This document shows, in pieces, positions 55,801-64,000 of a stretch of 64,000 nt of DNA (its first letter is position 1; each line of letters starts with the position of its first letter). The stretch is taken from assembly GCF_016756495.1 (NCBI RefSeq), contig NZ_AP023243.1, positions 6,452,501-6,516,500 of the forward strand, written 5' to 3'. The position numbers and the translations under genes are program-made. Source of the stretch: Mesorhizobium sp. 113-3-3. Lineage in GTDB: Bacteria > Pseudomonadota > Alphaproteobacteria > Rhizobiales > Rhizobiaceae. Under the pieces are notes generated by a model. That model saw only the letters and a list, made by a program, of their open reading frames with translations. It did not search any database and was not told the DNA's origin.

Positions 55801-58063
55801 CGCTCAGCGGCTGCTGAATGGCGGCGGCTTGCGGCGTATTCAGGGCCCTCTGCCTCTCCGCTGGCCGCAACAGCGCTGTGTCATGTTCATTGTTGATGAT
55901 CACCCGCTCGGGTGGCAGGTGGTTGCCTTGGTCAAACGCATCCGGCCAGGGCCGGATCTGCTGTTGGCTGGCAGCCAAGACTGGCGGGGCGGCGGCCTCA
56001 ACTCCGGCGTGCCCAGAGCTTGCGAAAGCGTCCGACACGCTTCTGTTAGGATCCTCCGGTCCAGCGGGCATCCCTGGGTTGCCGAACAAAGACGAGGCGG
56101 CTTGATCACCCTGCCGCTGCTGAAGCACTTCGCGGAACCCCTGTTCCAGTCGCAGAAGCTCCTCTGGATTGGTTGGCGGCTTGTCAGCTCGATTATCGAA
56201 CAGCGGCCGCAAGGCCTCGGGAACCTCCGCATTGTGAACCCGCTGCAGCGCCAAGCGGAGTTTCTTGTTGCCTGGAAACAACGCCTCGGCGAGTTCGGTC
56301 CGCGAATTGTGATCCAGCCCAGAGATCGTCTGGCCCCGACTCTCGAGCTCCTCAGAAAATCTGCGAAGAAGACGACCATAGACGACACGGGTGCTTAAGG
56401 CCAACCCGCTGTCACTGCTTAATTTTTCCAGGATACGCGCATCTGCCTTTGACGGCACCGCCGCTGGCCACCAGCCAGTCGCTGCATTGCCCGGATCATG
56501 ATACGCACGTAGGACGTTCAACGCCGTTTTAATGTTCTGGTCATTCGGAAAGAAAGTATCGAGGTGATCGACCAGGGATTGGTGATTTTTTAGATCAGTC
56601 GCTTGGCCACGAGCGCCGAGATCATTCGCCAATCGGCGAAGCGCATTCGAGTATATTCGCAGCGTGTCCGCGCTCTGGTTTTGCTGAGCCGCAGCGCGGT
56701 CGATCGCCTTGTCAATAACGTCCCGGTGTTCGGCGGACAGATGGGGATAGCTGGCAGCAGGGCCGCCAGCAGTCGCTGAATAGCCCGGCTCATGATACGC
56801 ACGCAGGGCCTTCAAAGCGCTCTTCATATCAACGTCTTTCGGAAAGAAAGCACCGACGTGATCGACCAGGGATTTGTGATTTCTTAGATCGATTGCTTGG
56901 CCACGAGCGCTGAGATCATTCGCCAACCGGCTAAGTGCAAACGTGTATTTTCGGGCCGTGGTCTCGCTATATTTTTCCTGGGAGTGGGCGATCGCTCTAT
57001 CAATAAGGTCCCGGTGTTCGTCGGACAGATGGTGATAGCGGGAAGCACGGGCGCCACTCGCAACCGGGTCGGCTCGGCGCGGCTCGGCCACGTGCTGCTC
57101 AAAGCCCGCTTGCCGCGCTTGGCCAGCATCCGGCAAGGGGCCAGGGCGGTCCAAGAAAGGGAGCATCGCGTCTGGGACGCGTTGAGTCCCATGGGAAAAG
57201 TCTTTGGGGACGGCGAACGAAACGTTTATGGAGTCCTCGATCGCAGCCGGGGGCGCCTCGGACCTTGCTGAGGGCGCGGCCACCGCATGCAGCCTTCCGA
57301 TGTGTTCGGACCCTGTCCCTTGAACCGGTACCCCTTGCAATGGCAATTCACCCAACTGCTGCGTGGGGGGCTGTATCGGCACGCGGCCGCCTGAATTGCC
57401 GATTTCGCTCAGCTGCTGCTGAATGGCGACGGCTTGCGGCCTATCCACGGCCCTCTGCCTCTTCGCTGGCCGCAACGGCGCCGTCGAATGTTCATTGTTG
57501 ATGATGCCCCCCTGGGGTGGCAGGTGGTTGCCCTGGTCAAGCGCATCCGGCGAGGGCCGGATCTGCTGTTGGCTGGCAGCCAAGACTGGCGGGGCGGCGG
57601 CCTCAACTCCGGCGTGCCCAGAGCCGGCCGCTGCGAAAGCGTCCGTCACGATGCTGTTGTGGTCACCCGGTCCAGCGGGCATCCCTGGGTCGCTGAAAAA
57701 AGACGAGACGGCTTGATCATCCTGCCGTCGCTGAAGCACTTCGCGGAACCCCTGTTCCAGTCGCAGAAGCTCCTCTGGATTGGCTGGCGGCTCGTCAACT
57801 CGATCATCGAACAGCGGCCGGAGCGCCTCGGCCACTTGATCATCCTGCCGTCGCTGAAGCACTTCGCGGAACCCCTGTTCCAGTCGCAGAAGCTCCTCTG
57901 GATTGGTTGGCGACTCGTCAGCTTGATCGAACAGCCTCCGGGCCTCGGCAAGGTGCTGCTCAAAGCCCACCTGCCGGGCCTGGACCGCTTGCCCCTCTTC
58001 CAAGCCGGCGTCCTGCACCTGCGGCAAAGCTGTTACACGGGATGTAATTTTTCGCTGGTCCAC
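52817..58063 (-). CDS. Giant Ulp1/C48 SUMO-protease-type effector (NopD-like) with long internal repeats
   Basis: A 1748-residue protein. The C-terminal domain (about 1430-1600) is a Ulp1/C48 cysteine protease with catalytic His (GTHWSLLLVDRR), Asp (AYHYDSIQQ) and Cys (AVDCGVFVVDG), as in XopD and NopD; such enzymes remove SUMO in plant nuclei. The N-terminal 1300 residues are two ~500-residue near copies plus a partial third. Each holds LLRLEQGFREVLQ, a Pro/Gln-rich stretch, SHGTQRVPDAML and up to three ~85-residue helical modules (YHHLSDEHRDLIDRAI, YALRRLANDLGARGQATDLK). The modules resemble the core-binding fold of tyrosine recombinases. A tts box lies ~300 bp upstream. From memory M. loti carries such a protease effector. 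It is read as intact. Confidence 0.9.
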   Translation of the reverse strand: MDQRKITSRVTALPQVQDAGLEEGQAVQARQVGFEQHLAEARRLFDQADESPTNPEELLRLEQGFREVLQRRQDDQVAEALRPLFDDRVDEPPANPEELLRLEQGFREVLQRRQDDQAVSSFFSDPGMPAGPGDHNSIVTDAFAAAGSGHAGVEAAAPPVLAASQQQIRPSPDALDQGNHLPPQGGIINNEHSTAPLRPAKRQRAVDRPQAVAIQQQLSEIGNSGGRVPIQPPTQQLGELPLQGVPVQGTGSEHIGRLHAVAAPSARSEAPPAAIEDSINVSFAVPKDFSHGTQRVPDAMLPFLDRPGPLPDAGQARQAGFEQHVAEPRRADPVASGARASRYHHLSDEHRDLIDRAIAHSQEKYSETTARKYTFALSRLANDLSARGQAIDLRNHKSLVDHVGAFFPKDVDMKSALKALRAYHEPGYSATAGGPAASYPHLSAEHRDVIDKAIDRAAAQQNQSADTLRIYSNALRRLANDLGARGQATDLKNHQSLVDHLDTFFPNDQNIKTALNVLRAYHDPGNAATGWWPAAVPSKADARILEKLSSDSGLALSTRVVYGRLLRRFSEELESRGQTISGLDHNSRTELAEALFPGNKKLRLALQRVHNAEVPEALRPLFDNRADKPPTNPEELLRLEQGFREVLQQRQGDQAASSLFGNPGMPAGPEDPNRSVSDAFASSGHAGVEAAAPPVLAASQQQIRPWPDAFDQGNHLPPERVIINNEHDTALLRPAERQRALNTPQAAAIQQPLSEIGNSGGRVPMQPPTQQLGELPLEGVPVQRTGSEHIGRLHAEAAPSARAEAPPAAIENSINVSFAVPKGFSHGTQRVPDAMLPFLDRPGPLPDAGQARQAGFEQHVAEPRRAEPVASGARATGYRHLSDEHRDLIDKAIAHAAAQQKYSESTVLKYRYALRRLANDLGARGQATDLKNHQSLVDHLDAFFPKNDDMKRALNVLRAYHEPGYSATVGAPANRYPHLSDEHRDVIDKAIAHAEAQQHHRAPTLRIYSNALRRLANDLGARGQATDLKNHQSLVDHLNTFFPKDTDIRDIRPALNVLRAYHEPGYSATGRWPVTVPSKADAHVLEQVTSDSSLAPSTRVVYGHSLRRFSEALDRRGRTISGLDHDSRIEFAEVLFPGNHYLRWALERVRDAKPASDRIVADALAAAGSGHAGVEAAAPPVLAASQQQIRPWPDALDQGNLLPPERFIINNEHSTAPLRPAERQRALNTPQAAAIQQQPSEIGNSGGRMPMQPPMRQLGELPLQGVPVQGTGSEHIGRLHAGAAPSARSEAPPAAIEDSINVSFAVPKGFSHGTQRVPEAMLSSLYHYGLLPDADKPEWNYEIKGHGYTARRPEEGNDVWLLHRGAIREAGAAAVPARAPGPALPATARLSDTHLGVPLVDLTTSSDAHIEALPSGSSNLPRGAVLGATQLLGDEHIQRDYEFLEQQLQQADPALAARTRLVDPSVSHLLRHMEQQDARGTLQSIYNRNAGPSDFLFVPVNDGVGIDRGTHWSLLLVDRRDPERAVAYHYDSIQQNEQRYNDAPARKLATRLDATLVTPDMAQQKNAVDCGVFVVDGTRELVRRLANEERPDQQLPLHLNYLVADRQALQNRLREGRLPHELAASPAEALAAPGSQVQHAALQEQQARQVAPAPLERHLGKTREAEDKLTSTLDRSNRVNSGGVVINTERYTAPLRPAKRQRTDNSQSLAIGRQPSEANTTSIGQASDQARADLMASSRSRERSDAGR
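54060..57900 (-). repeat. Tandem ~1.5-kb coding duplications within the protease effector
   Basis: The segment beginning GSGHAGVEAAAPPVLAASQQ recurs at ~57620, ~56030 and ~54580, each followed by NNEH.TAPLRPA.RQRA and SEIGNSGGR. DNA identity between copies is high over long stretches. The block PTNPEELLRLEQGFREVLQ recurs at ~57890, ~57770 and ~56140. Confidence 0.88.
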
Positions 58064-58366
58064 ACTAGCCTCGCATCAAACTGTATCGTCAAAGTCCTGC
58101 GCCAATCCGCGCAGCGGCTCATCGAGTCGAGATTCTGCGGAGAATCCCTCCTCTGCTTCCGTCAAGGGTGCCGGCTCCGGGAGGGCGCCTGTCTGCCTTG
58201 CGACTCTTCCGTGTCATATGTGGCATGTCGAGTCGATCCGGAGGATTTGGAGATGCAAATTCCCATAGCCGTTCACCTGTAGTGGAGTTTCTGATCGCCA
58301 AGGGACGGGATACGCGAGACGGGCGCTTAACCTTCAGTGTCATCTGGATGACCCATGCTAGGCGGG

Positions 58367-58390
58367 TTGGCTTACGACAAGCTGACGGGC
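58367..58390 (-). promoter_or_regulatory. tts box of the protease effector
   Basis: The minus strand reads CCCGTCAGCTTGTCGTAAGC, a good tts box. Its 5' edge coincides with the left end of a degenerate IS6 element (GGGCACCGTAACGTTAACC on the plus strand from ~58387). It lies ~305 bp before the ATG at 58063; that leader holds no other gene. Confidence 0.83.
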
Positions 58391-59065
58391 ACCGTAACGT
58401 TAACCGGGCATCGATCAAAATGTGGGATCTGGCGGCATGACCAGATTTTCCCGTGATTATCGTCGCCACCGATTTCCGGCGCAGGTGATTGCCCGTGCCG
58501 TTTGGCTCTATTTCCGGTTTCCGCTCAGCCTGCGGATGGTCGAGGATATGCCGGCAGCTCGTGGCGTCATCGTCTCTCGCCAGAGACCGTGCGACTTTGG
58601 GCTGAAAAATTTGGCAGACACTTTGCCAAATGATATCCGGAAGTGATCGGCCGGCAAGCTCGGCGACACATGGCATCTCGATGAAGTTGCCATCACCATC
58701 GGTGGAAAGAAACACTGGCTTTGGCGCGCCGTTGATCAGGACGGGTTTGTTCTCGACGTGTCGGTGCAAAGCCGTCGCAATGTCAAGGCGGCAAAGCGCT
58801 TGATGCGAAAGCTTCTGAAGGCCAAGGCCGTTCGCCGCGTGTGATGATCACCGACAAGCTTCGATCCTACGGTGCGGCGAAGCGGGAGATCATGCCAAGC
58901 GTCGAGCATCGCTCGCACAGGGCCCGAACAATCGGGCGGAGAACTCTCATCAACCCGGCCCGCGGCGGGAGAGGATCATGAAGCGCTTCAAGTCAGCGCG
59001 ACATCTTCAGCCTTTCGTTTCCGTACACGACCCGATCGCCAACCTGTTTAACGTTCCCCGCCACG
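58388..59065 (+). pseudogene. Degenerate IS6-family element and transposase
   Basis: It starts with the IS6-type end GGCACCGTAACGTTAACC. The reading RYRRHRF-like start (TRFSRDYRRHRFPAQVIARA) is followed by frame changes: DTWHLDEVAITIGGKKHWLW, then MITDKLRSYGAAKREIMPSV, then NRAENSHQPGPRRERIMKRF. All three catalytic residues survive but at least three shifts break the frame. The right terminal repeat is missing. It is related to, but diverged from, the two intact copies. Confidence 0.8.
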
Positions 59066-59233
59066 ATTGTCGCTTTTACTTCCCGATTTCAAACGTCGAA
59101 ATGTCATGTGTTGTTTAGGTTTAGACGCTACGAAGGGCACGATTCTTCGCTAACGATTTCACTGCTGCTCAATTTTGCCAAACCTATTGCACAACCGAAA
59201 ACCGGCTACCGCCGCGTCATACTCCGATGAAGC

Positions 59234-59644
59234 ATGGTTGGCCGCACGCAACTGCGTAACGGCAGCCGGTTCCTGTACGAGTACGACCTCAACTTCCCTT
59301 GGGAGCACGAGGTCCGGCTAGAGCAGCGCCGGCCTGTCAAACCCGGAGCTCACTATCCGGCGTGTACGGGCGGCGACGGCAACTGTCCGCCTGAGGATTG
59401 TGGTGGACCGGAAGCCTGGATGTGGCAGAGGGACGAGGCGCTCGGGCCTGACCTCCATGAGGATCTCGCCACAGCATTGCAATTCATCACGGAAATCGGC
59501 GACACCCGGTCCCTTGCGGTCCTCGATGATCCGGACCGCGCTTGGGAATTACAGGAATTGCTGTTTCGGATCAAAGGCCGAGCTACACTTGTATGGGGCG
59601 ATGATTGTCAAGCCAGCTCCTACTTCATTTCGACCATCTCCTAG
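59234..59644 (+). pseudogene. Plasmid pRiA4b ORF-3-like protein, probably 5'-truncated
   Basis: A 136-codon frame. FLYEYDLNFPWEHEVRLEQR and CTGGDGNCPPEDCGGPEAWM are the signature of the pRiA4b ORF-3 family (YEYDFGD.WEH.i.le, YP.c..G....PPEDcGG). The usual N-terminal ~60 residues are missing and the C-terminus diverges. Function of the family is unknown; it often accompanies mobile elements. Confidence 0.65.
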
Positions 59645-59704
59645 TTCGGCCGATTGGCGACCATCTCCTCGTCCCGACCTATTTCGCTCTGGCTGCCGCG
59701 CGCA

Positions 59705-60364
59705 GTGACGGTCAAGGCTGGGGCCGCAGGCCCGATCGCGCAGCTACCGGGATTGACCACCGGCTACGGCCCCAGCCACCAGGCGACGGAAGACATCGCG
59801 ATTTTCCGCGGCATGCCGAACCTGACGATCATCGATCCATGCGACGCGCTCGACATCGAACAGGCCACGGAGGCGATCGCGGACTACAAGGGGCCGGTCT
59901 ACATGCGGCTGTTGCGGGGCAAGGTCCCCGTCGTGCTCGACGAATATGATTACACATTCCAGATCGGCAAGGCGCGGCTGCTGCGCGACGGTGCGGATGT
60001 GCTGTTCATTTCCAGCGGGCTGATGACCATGCGCGTGCTGGAGGCCGCGAAGGCGCTTGAAGCGAACCGCATCGACTGCGCGGTGCTGCACGTGCCGACC
60101 ATCAAGCCGCTCGATACGGACGCAATCCTTGCCGCCGCGCGCCGGGCTGGACGGATGGTGGTCGTTGCGGAGAACCACACGATGATCGGCGGGTTGGGCG
60201 AAGGTGTCGCTGGCCTGCTGATGCGCGAGGGCGTGACCCCTGTCTTCCGCCAGATCGCACTGCCCGACGAATTTCTCGACGCCGGCGCGCTACCGACACT
60301 TCACGACCGCTACGGGATCTCAACATCAGAGATCGTGCACCGCGTACGCAAGTGGGTGAAATAG
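59705..60364 (+). pseudogene. Transketolase-like C-terminal half (5'-truncated)
   Basis: Codons from ~59730 read AQLPGLTTGYGPSHQATEDI, AIFRGMPNLTIIDPCDALDI and later VVVAENHTMIGGLGEGVAGL. This is the end of the pyrimidine-binding domain plus the C-terminal domain of transketolase family proteins (B subunit or DXS-like). The thiamine-binding N-terminal part is absent. The ~20 codons before 59730 in the same frame are unrelated, so it is a fragment without its own start. Confidence 0.78.
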
Positions 60365-61212
60365 ATACGAGGTCCTGACGCGTAACCAGGCTTGGGGTCT
60401 GACCCTATGGTGCCAATGTGCCCCTGAAACGCGGTTTCTAGCGTGAAGGCGATCCGCGGCATGGTCAGCGCCGGGAATGCTCCCTGACGCGTCGCTCCTG
60501 CGACGCTTTCTCCGGCAAGCGATCGCGCGTCAGCCAGGCGAGCATGGCTCGTGAAGCAACGCTCCCCTCGCGCATCCCGGTCTTGTACTCCCTTCGCATG
60601 TTCTTGGCGAGCTCGACCAATCGCAAGACAGCACGCTATGGACGGGGCCGCCCCCGCTGTAGTTCGGCGATGACAGATCGACCAAAACGTCGAGCGCGCA
60701 GGGCAGCCGAGGCAGCACTGAAGTTCCACACTGCCCTTTATGCGACTTTCTAAGCACATAACGCGAACATCGAGCCCGAAAGCACCGTCTTTGCTCTCTG
60801 CCCCAGAAGTCATTCGCGTATCGAAGGATCAGTATTGCGGCACTGTCGGGCCATGTGGAAGTCGGCTTTCGGCTCAGCAGCAAGAAGCCGCCATTCGTCT
60901 GACGACCCTATCGGAGTCATCACCCATTTGCGATTCCCCACCAGACTTTCGATGCCAGAACATGACAGGCCACATCGCGGAAGAAGTCGACTAATGGGCT
61001 AAGCGCGGCGGGTACCGTTGACCCTACGATTATTCTGATTTAGAACAAATAAAGAACATCACTGATAGGACTTGACGCGCCAATTGGCTGGAGAGCCAAT
61101 GATGGTTTGTGCTTGATCATTGTTAGCGTGGTTTTTCCAGCAACAAGGTTCTGCCAATTGACGAATCGTAGCACCGAGCCGATACCGGAGCGAAGACGGG
61201 GGGCGACGGACA
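60365..61212. other. About 850 bp without a recognisable gene
   Basis: No frame reads as a known protein. A minus-strand stretch near 60530-60640 (LVELAKNMRREYKTGMREGS) looks protein-like but is short and has no start. The segment before 61213 is AT-richer and may hold the promoter of the dGTPase operon. Confidence 0.45.
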
Positions 61213-62637
61213 TTGGCTGACCTAAATTGGGAAAAGTTGCTCAATGCGCAACGGCGCAAGGATAAGGCCAAGGGCAAGGCCGCCGAGCGCTCCGCCAAAA
61301 CCGCCGAACACCGGACCGAGCTGGAGCGCGATCATGACCGCATTCTGTTCTCGACACCTGTTCGACGCATGCAGGACAAAACGCAGGTTTTTCCACTGGA
61401 CCCCCATGACAGCGTGCGGACGCGCCTGACCCATAGCCATGAAGTAGCTAACATGGCACGCAGCTTCGGTACCGCGCTGGTCCACGTCTATCCCGACAAG
61501 TTGAATTTGCCCGAAGCCGTAAATGCCGGGCGTAATGTCCCTGCCCTGCTAGAAGCGATCGGGCTGGCCCACGACCTGGGCAATCCGCCCTTTGGTCACC
61601 AAGGTGAGGATGCGATCCAATCTTGGGTGAAGTCCAAGGGACCAGAGATCTTTGAAGGGCTGGATGGTGCCGCATTGCGCGAAGATTTCCTTCGGTTCGA
61701 AGGAAACGCTCAAGCATTCAGGCTGCTAACCCGGCTGCAGATCGTCAACGATGACTTCGGACTCAACATGAGCTACGCGTTCCTCGCGGCTCTAATGAAA
61801 TACCCCAGTCCTTCAGATAAGGTGAACAAGTCGGTGCTGGCTCGCAAGAAGTTCAACTTCTTCCAGTCAGAAGCCAACATCGCCAGGGAAGTCTGGGCTG
61901 AAACCGGGCTTGCTGAAGGTATTCGGCACCCGCTTACCTTCGTCATGGAAGCCTGTGACGACATCGCCTACTCCGTCGTCGATGTTGAAGATGCCGCGAA
62001 GAAGGGGCTCATCAATTTCGACCGTCTCGTCGGCTACCTGACGCACAAGGCAGAGGAGGACGAGGCCGTTCTCAAGGTAGTCGAGAAGGCCAAGGAGCAG
62101 CACCAAGAATTCCGTGAGAAATCCCTGTCGGCGGCAGAGCTTGACGACATCACAATGCAGATGTTTCGGGTCAACGCGATTGGTGTGATGATCGTCGCAG
62201 CGACAGATGCGTTCGTGACAAACCTGGACGCAATTATGGCCGGCACGTTCGACAAGGAACTGATGGCAGTGTCCAAAGCGGCACGCCTATGGCGTTTGCT
62301 CAAGGAATTCGCCGGCAAGCACATCTACCCGCACCGCCAGGTGCTTGAGGTTGAACTGACGGGCCATCAGACGATTCACGGACTCATGGACATCTTCTGG
62401 GCAGCCATCACCAACCGGAAAGATCCGCTGGATATCGCCTCGAAGCGAACATCGCCCCTTCACAGCTATGTCTATTCCCGAATTTCGGAGAATTACCGCC
62501 GCGTCGCTGAGGCTTCGGACAACCGCATGCCTATCCGCTATCGTGAACTGCAGCTGATGACGGACATGGTGTCGGGCATGACGGACGGCTTCGCGATCTC
62601 GCTGCTGAAAGATCTGCGGGCACGGGGCGCGGCATGA
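61213..62637 (+). CDS. dgt: dGTP triphosphohydrolase family protein (HD domain)
   Basis: A 474-residue HD-domain protein. The N-terminus (NWEKLLNAQRRKDKAKGKAA) precedes HDRILFSTPVRRMQDKTQVF, typical of Dgt. The metal site is built from His76 (RLTHSHEVAN), His120-Asp121 (GLAHDLGNPPFGHQGEDA) and the Asp in CDDIAYSVVD. Dgt enzymes split dGTP into deoxyguanosine and triphosphate. The predicted start is TTG at 61213; no better ATG precedes the conserved part. It overlaps the next gene by four bases. dGTPases act as phage-defence proteins in several bacteria, so the pair may be a defence operon. Confidence 0.9.
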   Translation: MADLNWEKLLNAQRRKDKAKGKAAERSAKTAEHRTELERDHDRILFSTPVRRMQDKTQVFPLDPHDSVRTRLTHSHEVANMARSFGTALVHVYPDKLNLPEAVNAGRNVPALLEAIGLAHDLGNPPFGHQGEDAIQSWVKSKGPEIFEGLDGAALREDFLRFEGNAQAFRLLTRLQIVNDDFGLNMSYAFLAALMKYPSPSDKVNKSVLARKKFNFFQSEANIAREVWAETGLAEGIRHPLTFVMEACDDIAYSVVDVEDAAKKGLINFDRLVGYLTHKAEEDEAVLKVVEKAKEQHQEFREKSLSAAELDDITMQMFRVNAIGVMIVAATDAFVTNLDAIMAGTFDKELMAVSKAARLWRLLKEFAGKHIYPHRQVLEVELTGHQTIHGLMDIFWAAITNRKDPLDIASKRTSPLHSYVYSRISENYRRVAEASDNRMPIRYRELQLMTDMVSGMTDGFAISLLKDLRARGAA

Positions 62638-63470
62638 CCACATCGCAGCATATGCTGGACCACGGTCTCAGCTCGGACATTGCCGACTTCATCCGAGGGC
62701 CGCAAGGGCACGATATCGGCGATCTTATCGACCGTCTGAGTCCGGTCGGGGATTGTGCGATCTTCGGCGGCCTGCCACGCGATTTCGCCCGCGACGGCCG
62801 CAATTCCTTCAGGTCGGATGTCGATGTCGTGGTTGACGCCGTCCCTGGAGCATTGGCGGCGCTGCTCGGGCAATTGGGCGGTGAGCGTAATCGGTTCGGC
62901 GGGTATCGCTTGAAGTATGGCCGCTTCGACTTTGACGTCTGGGCCTTGCAGACGACATGGGCGGCCAGCAATGACTACGTCGCGGTCCACTCGCTGACTG
63001 ACCTAGTCAAAACCACGTTCTTCGATTGTGATGCAGTCCTGTTCCACTGCCGCACGCTGGAGATCACCCGGTCCGAGCGATTCTGGGCGAGCATCGAGCA
63101 TGGCATCGTCGATATCAATCTCGAGGCCAACCCCCACTACATCGGCACGCTTGCGCGCACCTTGCGCATCCTGTTCGATTGGCGGCAGCAGCTCACGCCT
63201 CGGCTTGCCAACTACCTGGCAGAGGGTATTGCGCGTAGCCGCAACGAGATCCTGGACTATGCCACGCATAACGGTCTTGGCCTAGCGTCTGGAGCGGACC
63301 TCGATGCCGCGATTTCGGCGCTCTACGAGCACGGTGTCGGAAAGACCCTCCTCGAGTGCAAGTCGGTATCGACCGCGCGTCTACCGACCCGGGCGTTGGC
63401 GAGCCACCCCGAGGGTCCGGTACGCAGGCGAGGACGGCCGGCTTTCGTGATTCCAGATACTAACCCTTGA
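62634..63470 (+). CDS. Nucleotidyltransferase-fold protein co-encoded with the dGTPase
   Basis: A 278-residue protein. CAIFGGLPRDFARDGRNSFR and SDVDVVVDAV (residues 41-70) give the polymerase-beta-like pattern GG..R...D.D, with Gly45-Gly46 and Asp62/Asp64 as likely metal ligands. This is closest to the head domain of tRNA CCA-adding and poly(A) polymerases. The next ~170 residues are helical (GTLARTLRILFDWRQQLTPR), without the RNA-binding tail of CCA enzymes. Its ATG overlaps the dGTPase stop, so both are translated together. Substrate unknown; a role with the dGTPase in defence is an inference. Confidence 0.72.
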   Translation: MTTSQHMLDHGLSSDIADFIRGPQGHDIGDLIDRLSPVGDCAIFGGLPRDFARDGRNSFRSDVDVVVDAVPGALAALLGQLGGERNRFGGYRLKYGRFDFDVWALQTTWAASNDYVAVHSLTDLVKTTFFDCDAVLFHCRTLEITRSERFWASIEHGIVDINLEANPHYIGTLARTLRILFDWRQQLTPRLANYLAEGIARSRNEILDYATHNGLGLASGADLDAAISALYEHGVGKTLLECKSVSTARLPTRALASHPEGPVRRRGRPAFVIPDTNP

Positions 63471-63643
63471 AGTTGGTCTTGAAAGAAGTCGAACCACAAC
63501 CCTGCAGTCACAGCCTCGGCTCCGGGCCGAAGAGCTTGAAGATTCGGCGTTTTCTCCGCGATGGTCGAAGACGATCTCTTGCTTCGCGATGCCCAACTGT
63601 CTGTCTGAGACCGCAAAGAGAGCAAACGGAAGCTGGGAAGCGA

Positions 63644-64000
63644 TCAGGCCGGTGCTCGGCGCAGTGCCGCTGGCAAGCTCCGGCACTCGACAATCTGGTC
63701 ACCAAGAAGGTCTGCAATCCAACCATGGTGTCGCTCCGGGATTGCCATCCGTGCATCCTTCAGGCCGCTTATCACGGCCTTTGCGAGACGTTCGTTTCCG
63801 AGCGCTAAAAGGACGCGATCAAGTCGCAAAAGGTCCACCGTGGCGAGCAGCTGGAGAGTTGGAAAGCGATGAGTGGCGATGCGAATTGCTTTGCGTTCAT
63901 CAATGATTGCCAATCCCTGAGACGATACGGCGAGGGCCAATGTCGCCGCCTCACCGTCATCCAGAGTCGTCTCCGCGGTGCCACTGACCAGGCTTTCAAA
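63644..64000 (-). CDS. PIN-domain-like protein (DUF3368 type), partial at the right edge
   Basis: A minus-strand frame open from the window edge to a stop at 63644 (at least 118 residues). It reads TTLDDGEAATLALAVSSQGL and AIIDERKAIRIATHRFPTLQ, the pattern of DUF3368/PIN-like toxins (LD.GE.eaIaLA.......lliDe..gR..A). The N-terminal part with the first acidic residue lies outside. Such proteins are usually toxins with a small antitoxin upstream, which would be off the window. Confidence 0.65.
   Translation of the reverse strand, partial: FESLVSGTAETTLDDGEAATLALAVSSQGLAIIDERKAIRIATHRFPTLQLLATVDLLRLDRVLLALGNERLAKAVISGLKDARMAIPERHHGWIADLLGDQIVECRSLPAALRRAPA

Noticed and set aside
58119-58769. 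216-codon minus-strand frame upstream of the protease effector
   Set aside because: It is the antisense shadow of the degenerate IS6 transposase and the effector leader.

Overview
The window looks like part of the symbiosis island of a Mesorhizobium-type rhizobium. It carries a complete rhizobial type III secretion system (T3SS: nopB-rhcJ-nolU-nolV-rhcN-y4yJ-rhcQRSTU, nopC-nopA-y4yQ-rhcV-y4yS, nolW, nopX, ttsI-rhcC1-y4xK). It also holds giant effector genes, tts boxes (TtsI binding sites), a nod box, and many broken insertion sequences. From memory, the first giant gene matches the shikimate-kinase-like effector of about 3,050 residues described in M. loti MAFF303099, with an Mlr6358-like gene beside it. 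No database search was possible.

Layout. 1-7148 (minus): a giant SKWP-repeat effector that runs off the left edge. 7484-8296: intact IS6-family element. 8594-10969 (minus): a second effector. 11.5-15.2 kb: nested, decayed IS elements plus a second copy of the IS6 element. 15.2-29.0 kb (minus): the T3SS core in two tts-box-driven units. 29.2-32.0 kb (plus): nolW and nopX. 32.8-35.5 kb (minus): y4xK, rhcC1 and the regulator ttsI, preceded by a nod box abutting a tts-like box. 35.8-37.1 kb: no recognisable gene. 37135-44193 (minus): a second giant SKWP effector with an RNA-polymerase-like DFDGD motif and a C-terminal shikimate-kinase-like domain. 44.7-51.2 kb: IS630 scrap, a broken Ulp1-type protease effector fused behind a resolvase, and a decayed Tn3-family transposon. 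51.3-52.9 kb: ISL3 and ISKra4 remnants. 52817-58063 (minus): a 1748-residue Ulp1/C48 protease effector (NopD-like) built from long internal duplications. 58.4-60.4 kb: degenerate IS6 element, pRiA4b ORF-3-like fragment and transketolase fragment. 61.2-63.5 kb (plus): a two-gene operon of a dGTPase and a nucleotidyltransferase-fold protein, possibly phage defence. The right edge holds a partial PIN-like gene on the minus strand.

How it works together. Plant flavonoids acting through NodD at the nod box should induce ttsI. TtsI has Glu at the usual phospho-Asp position, so it is probably active without a kinase. It then acts on the tts boxes to switch on the secretion apparatus, the pilus and translocon proteins (NopA, NopB, NopX) and the effectors. 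The effectors are presumably delivered into legume cells. The rest of the window records repeated IS insertion, effector duplication, domain shuffling and decay.
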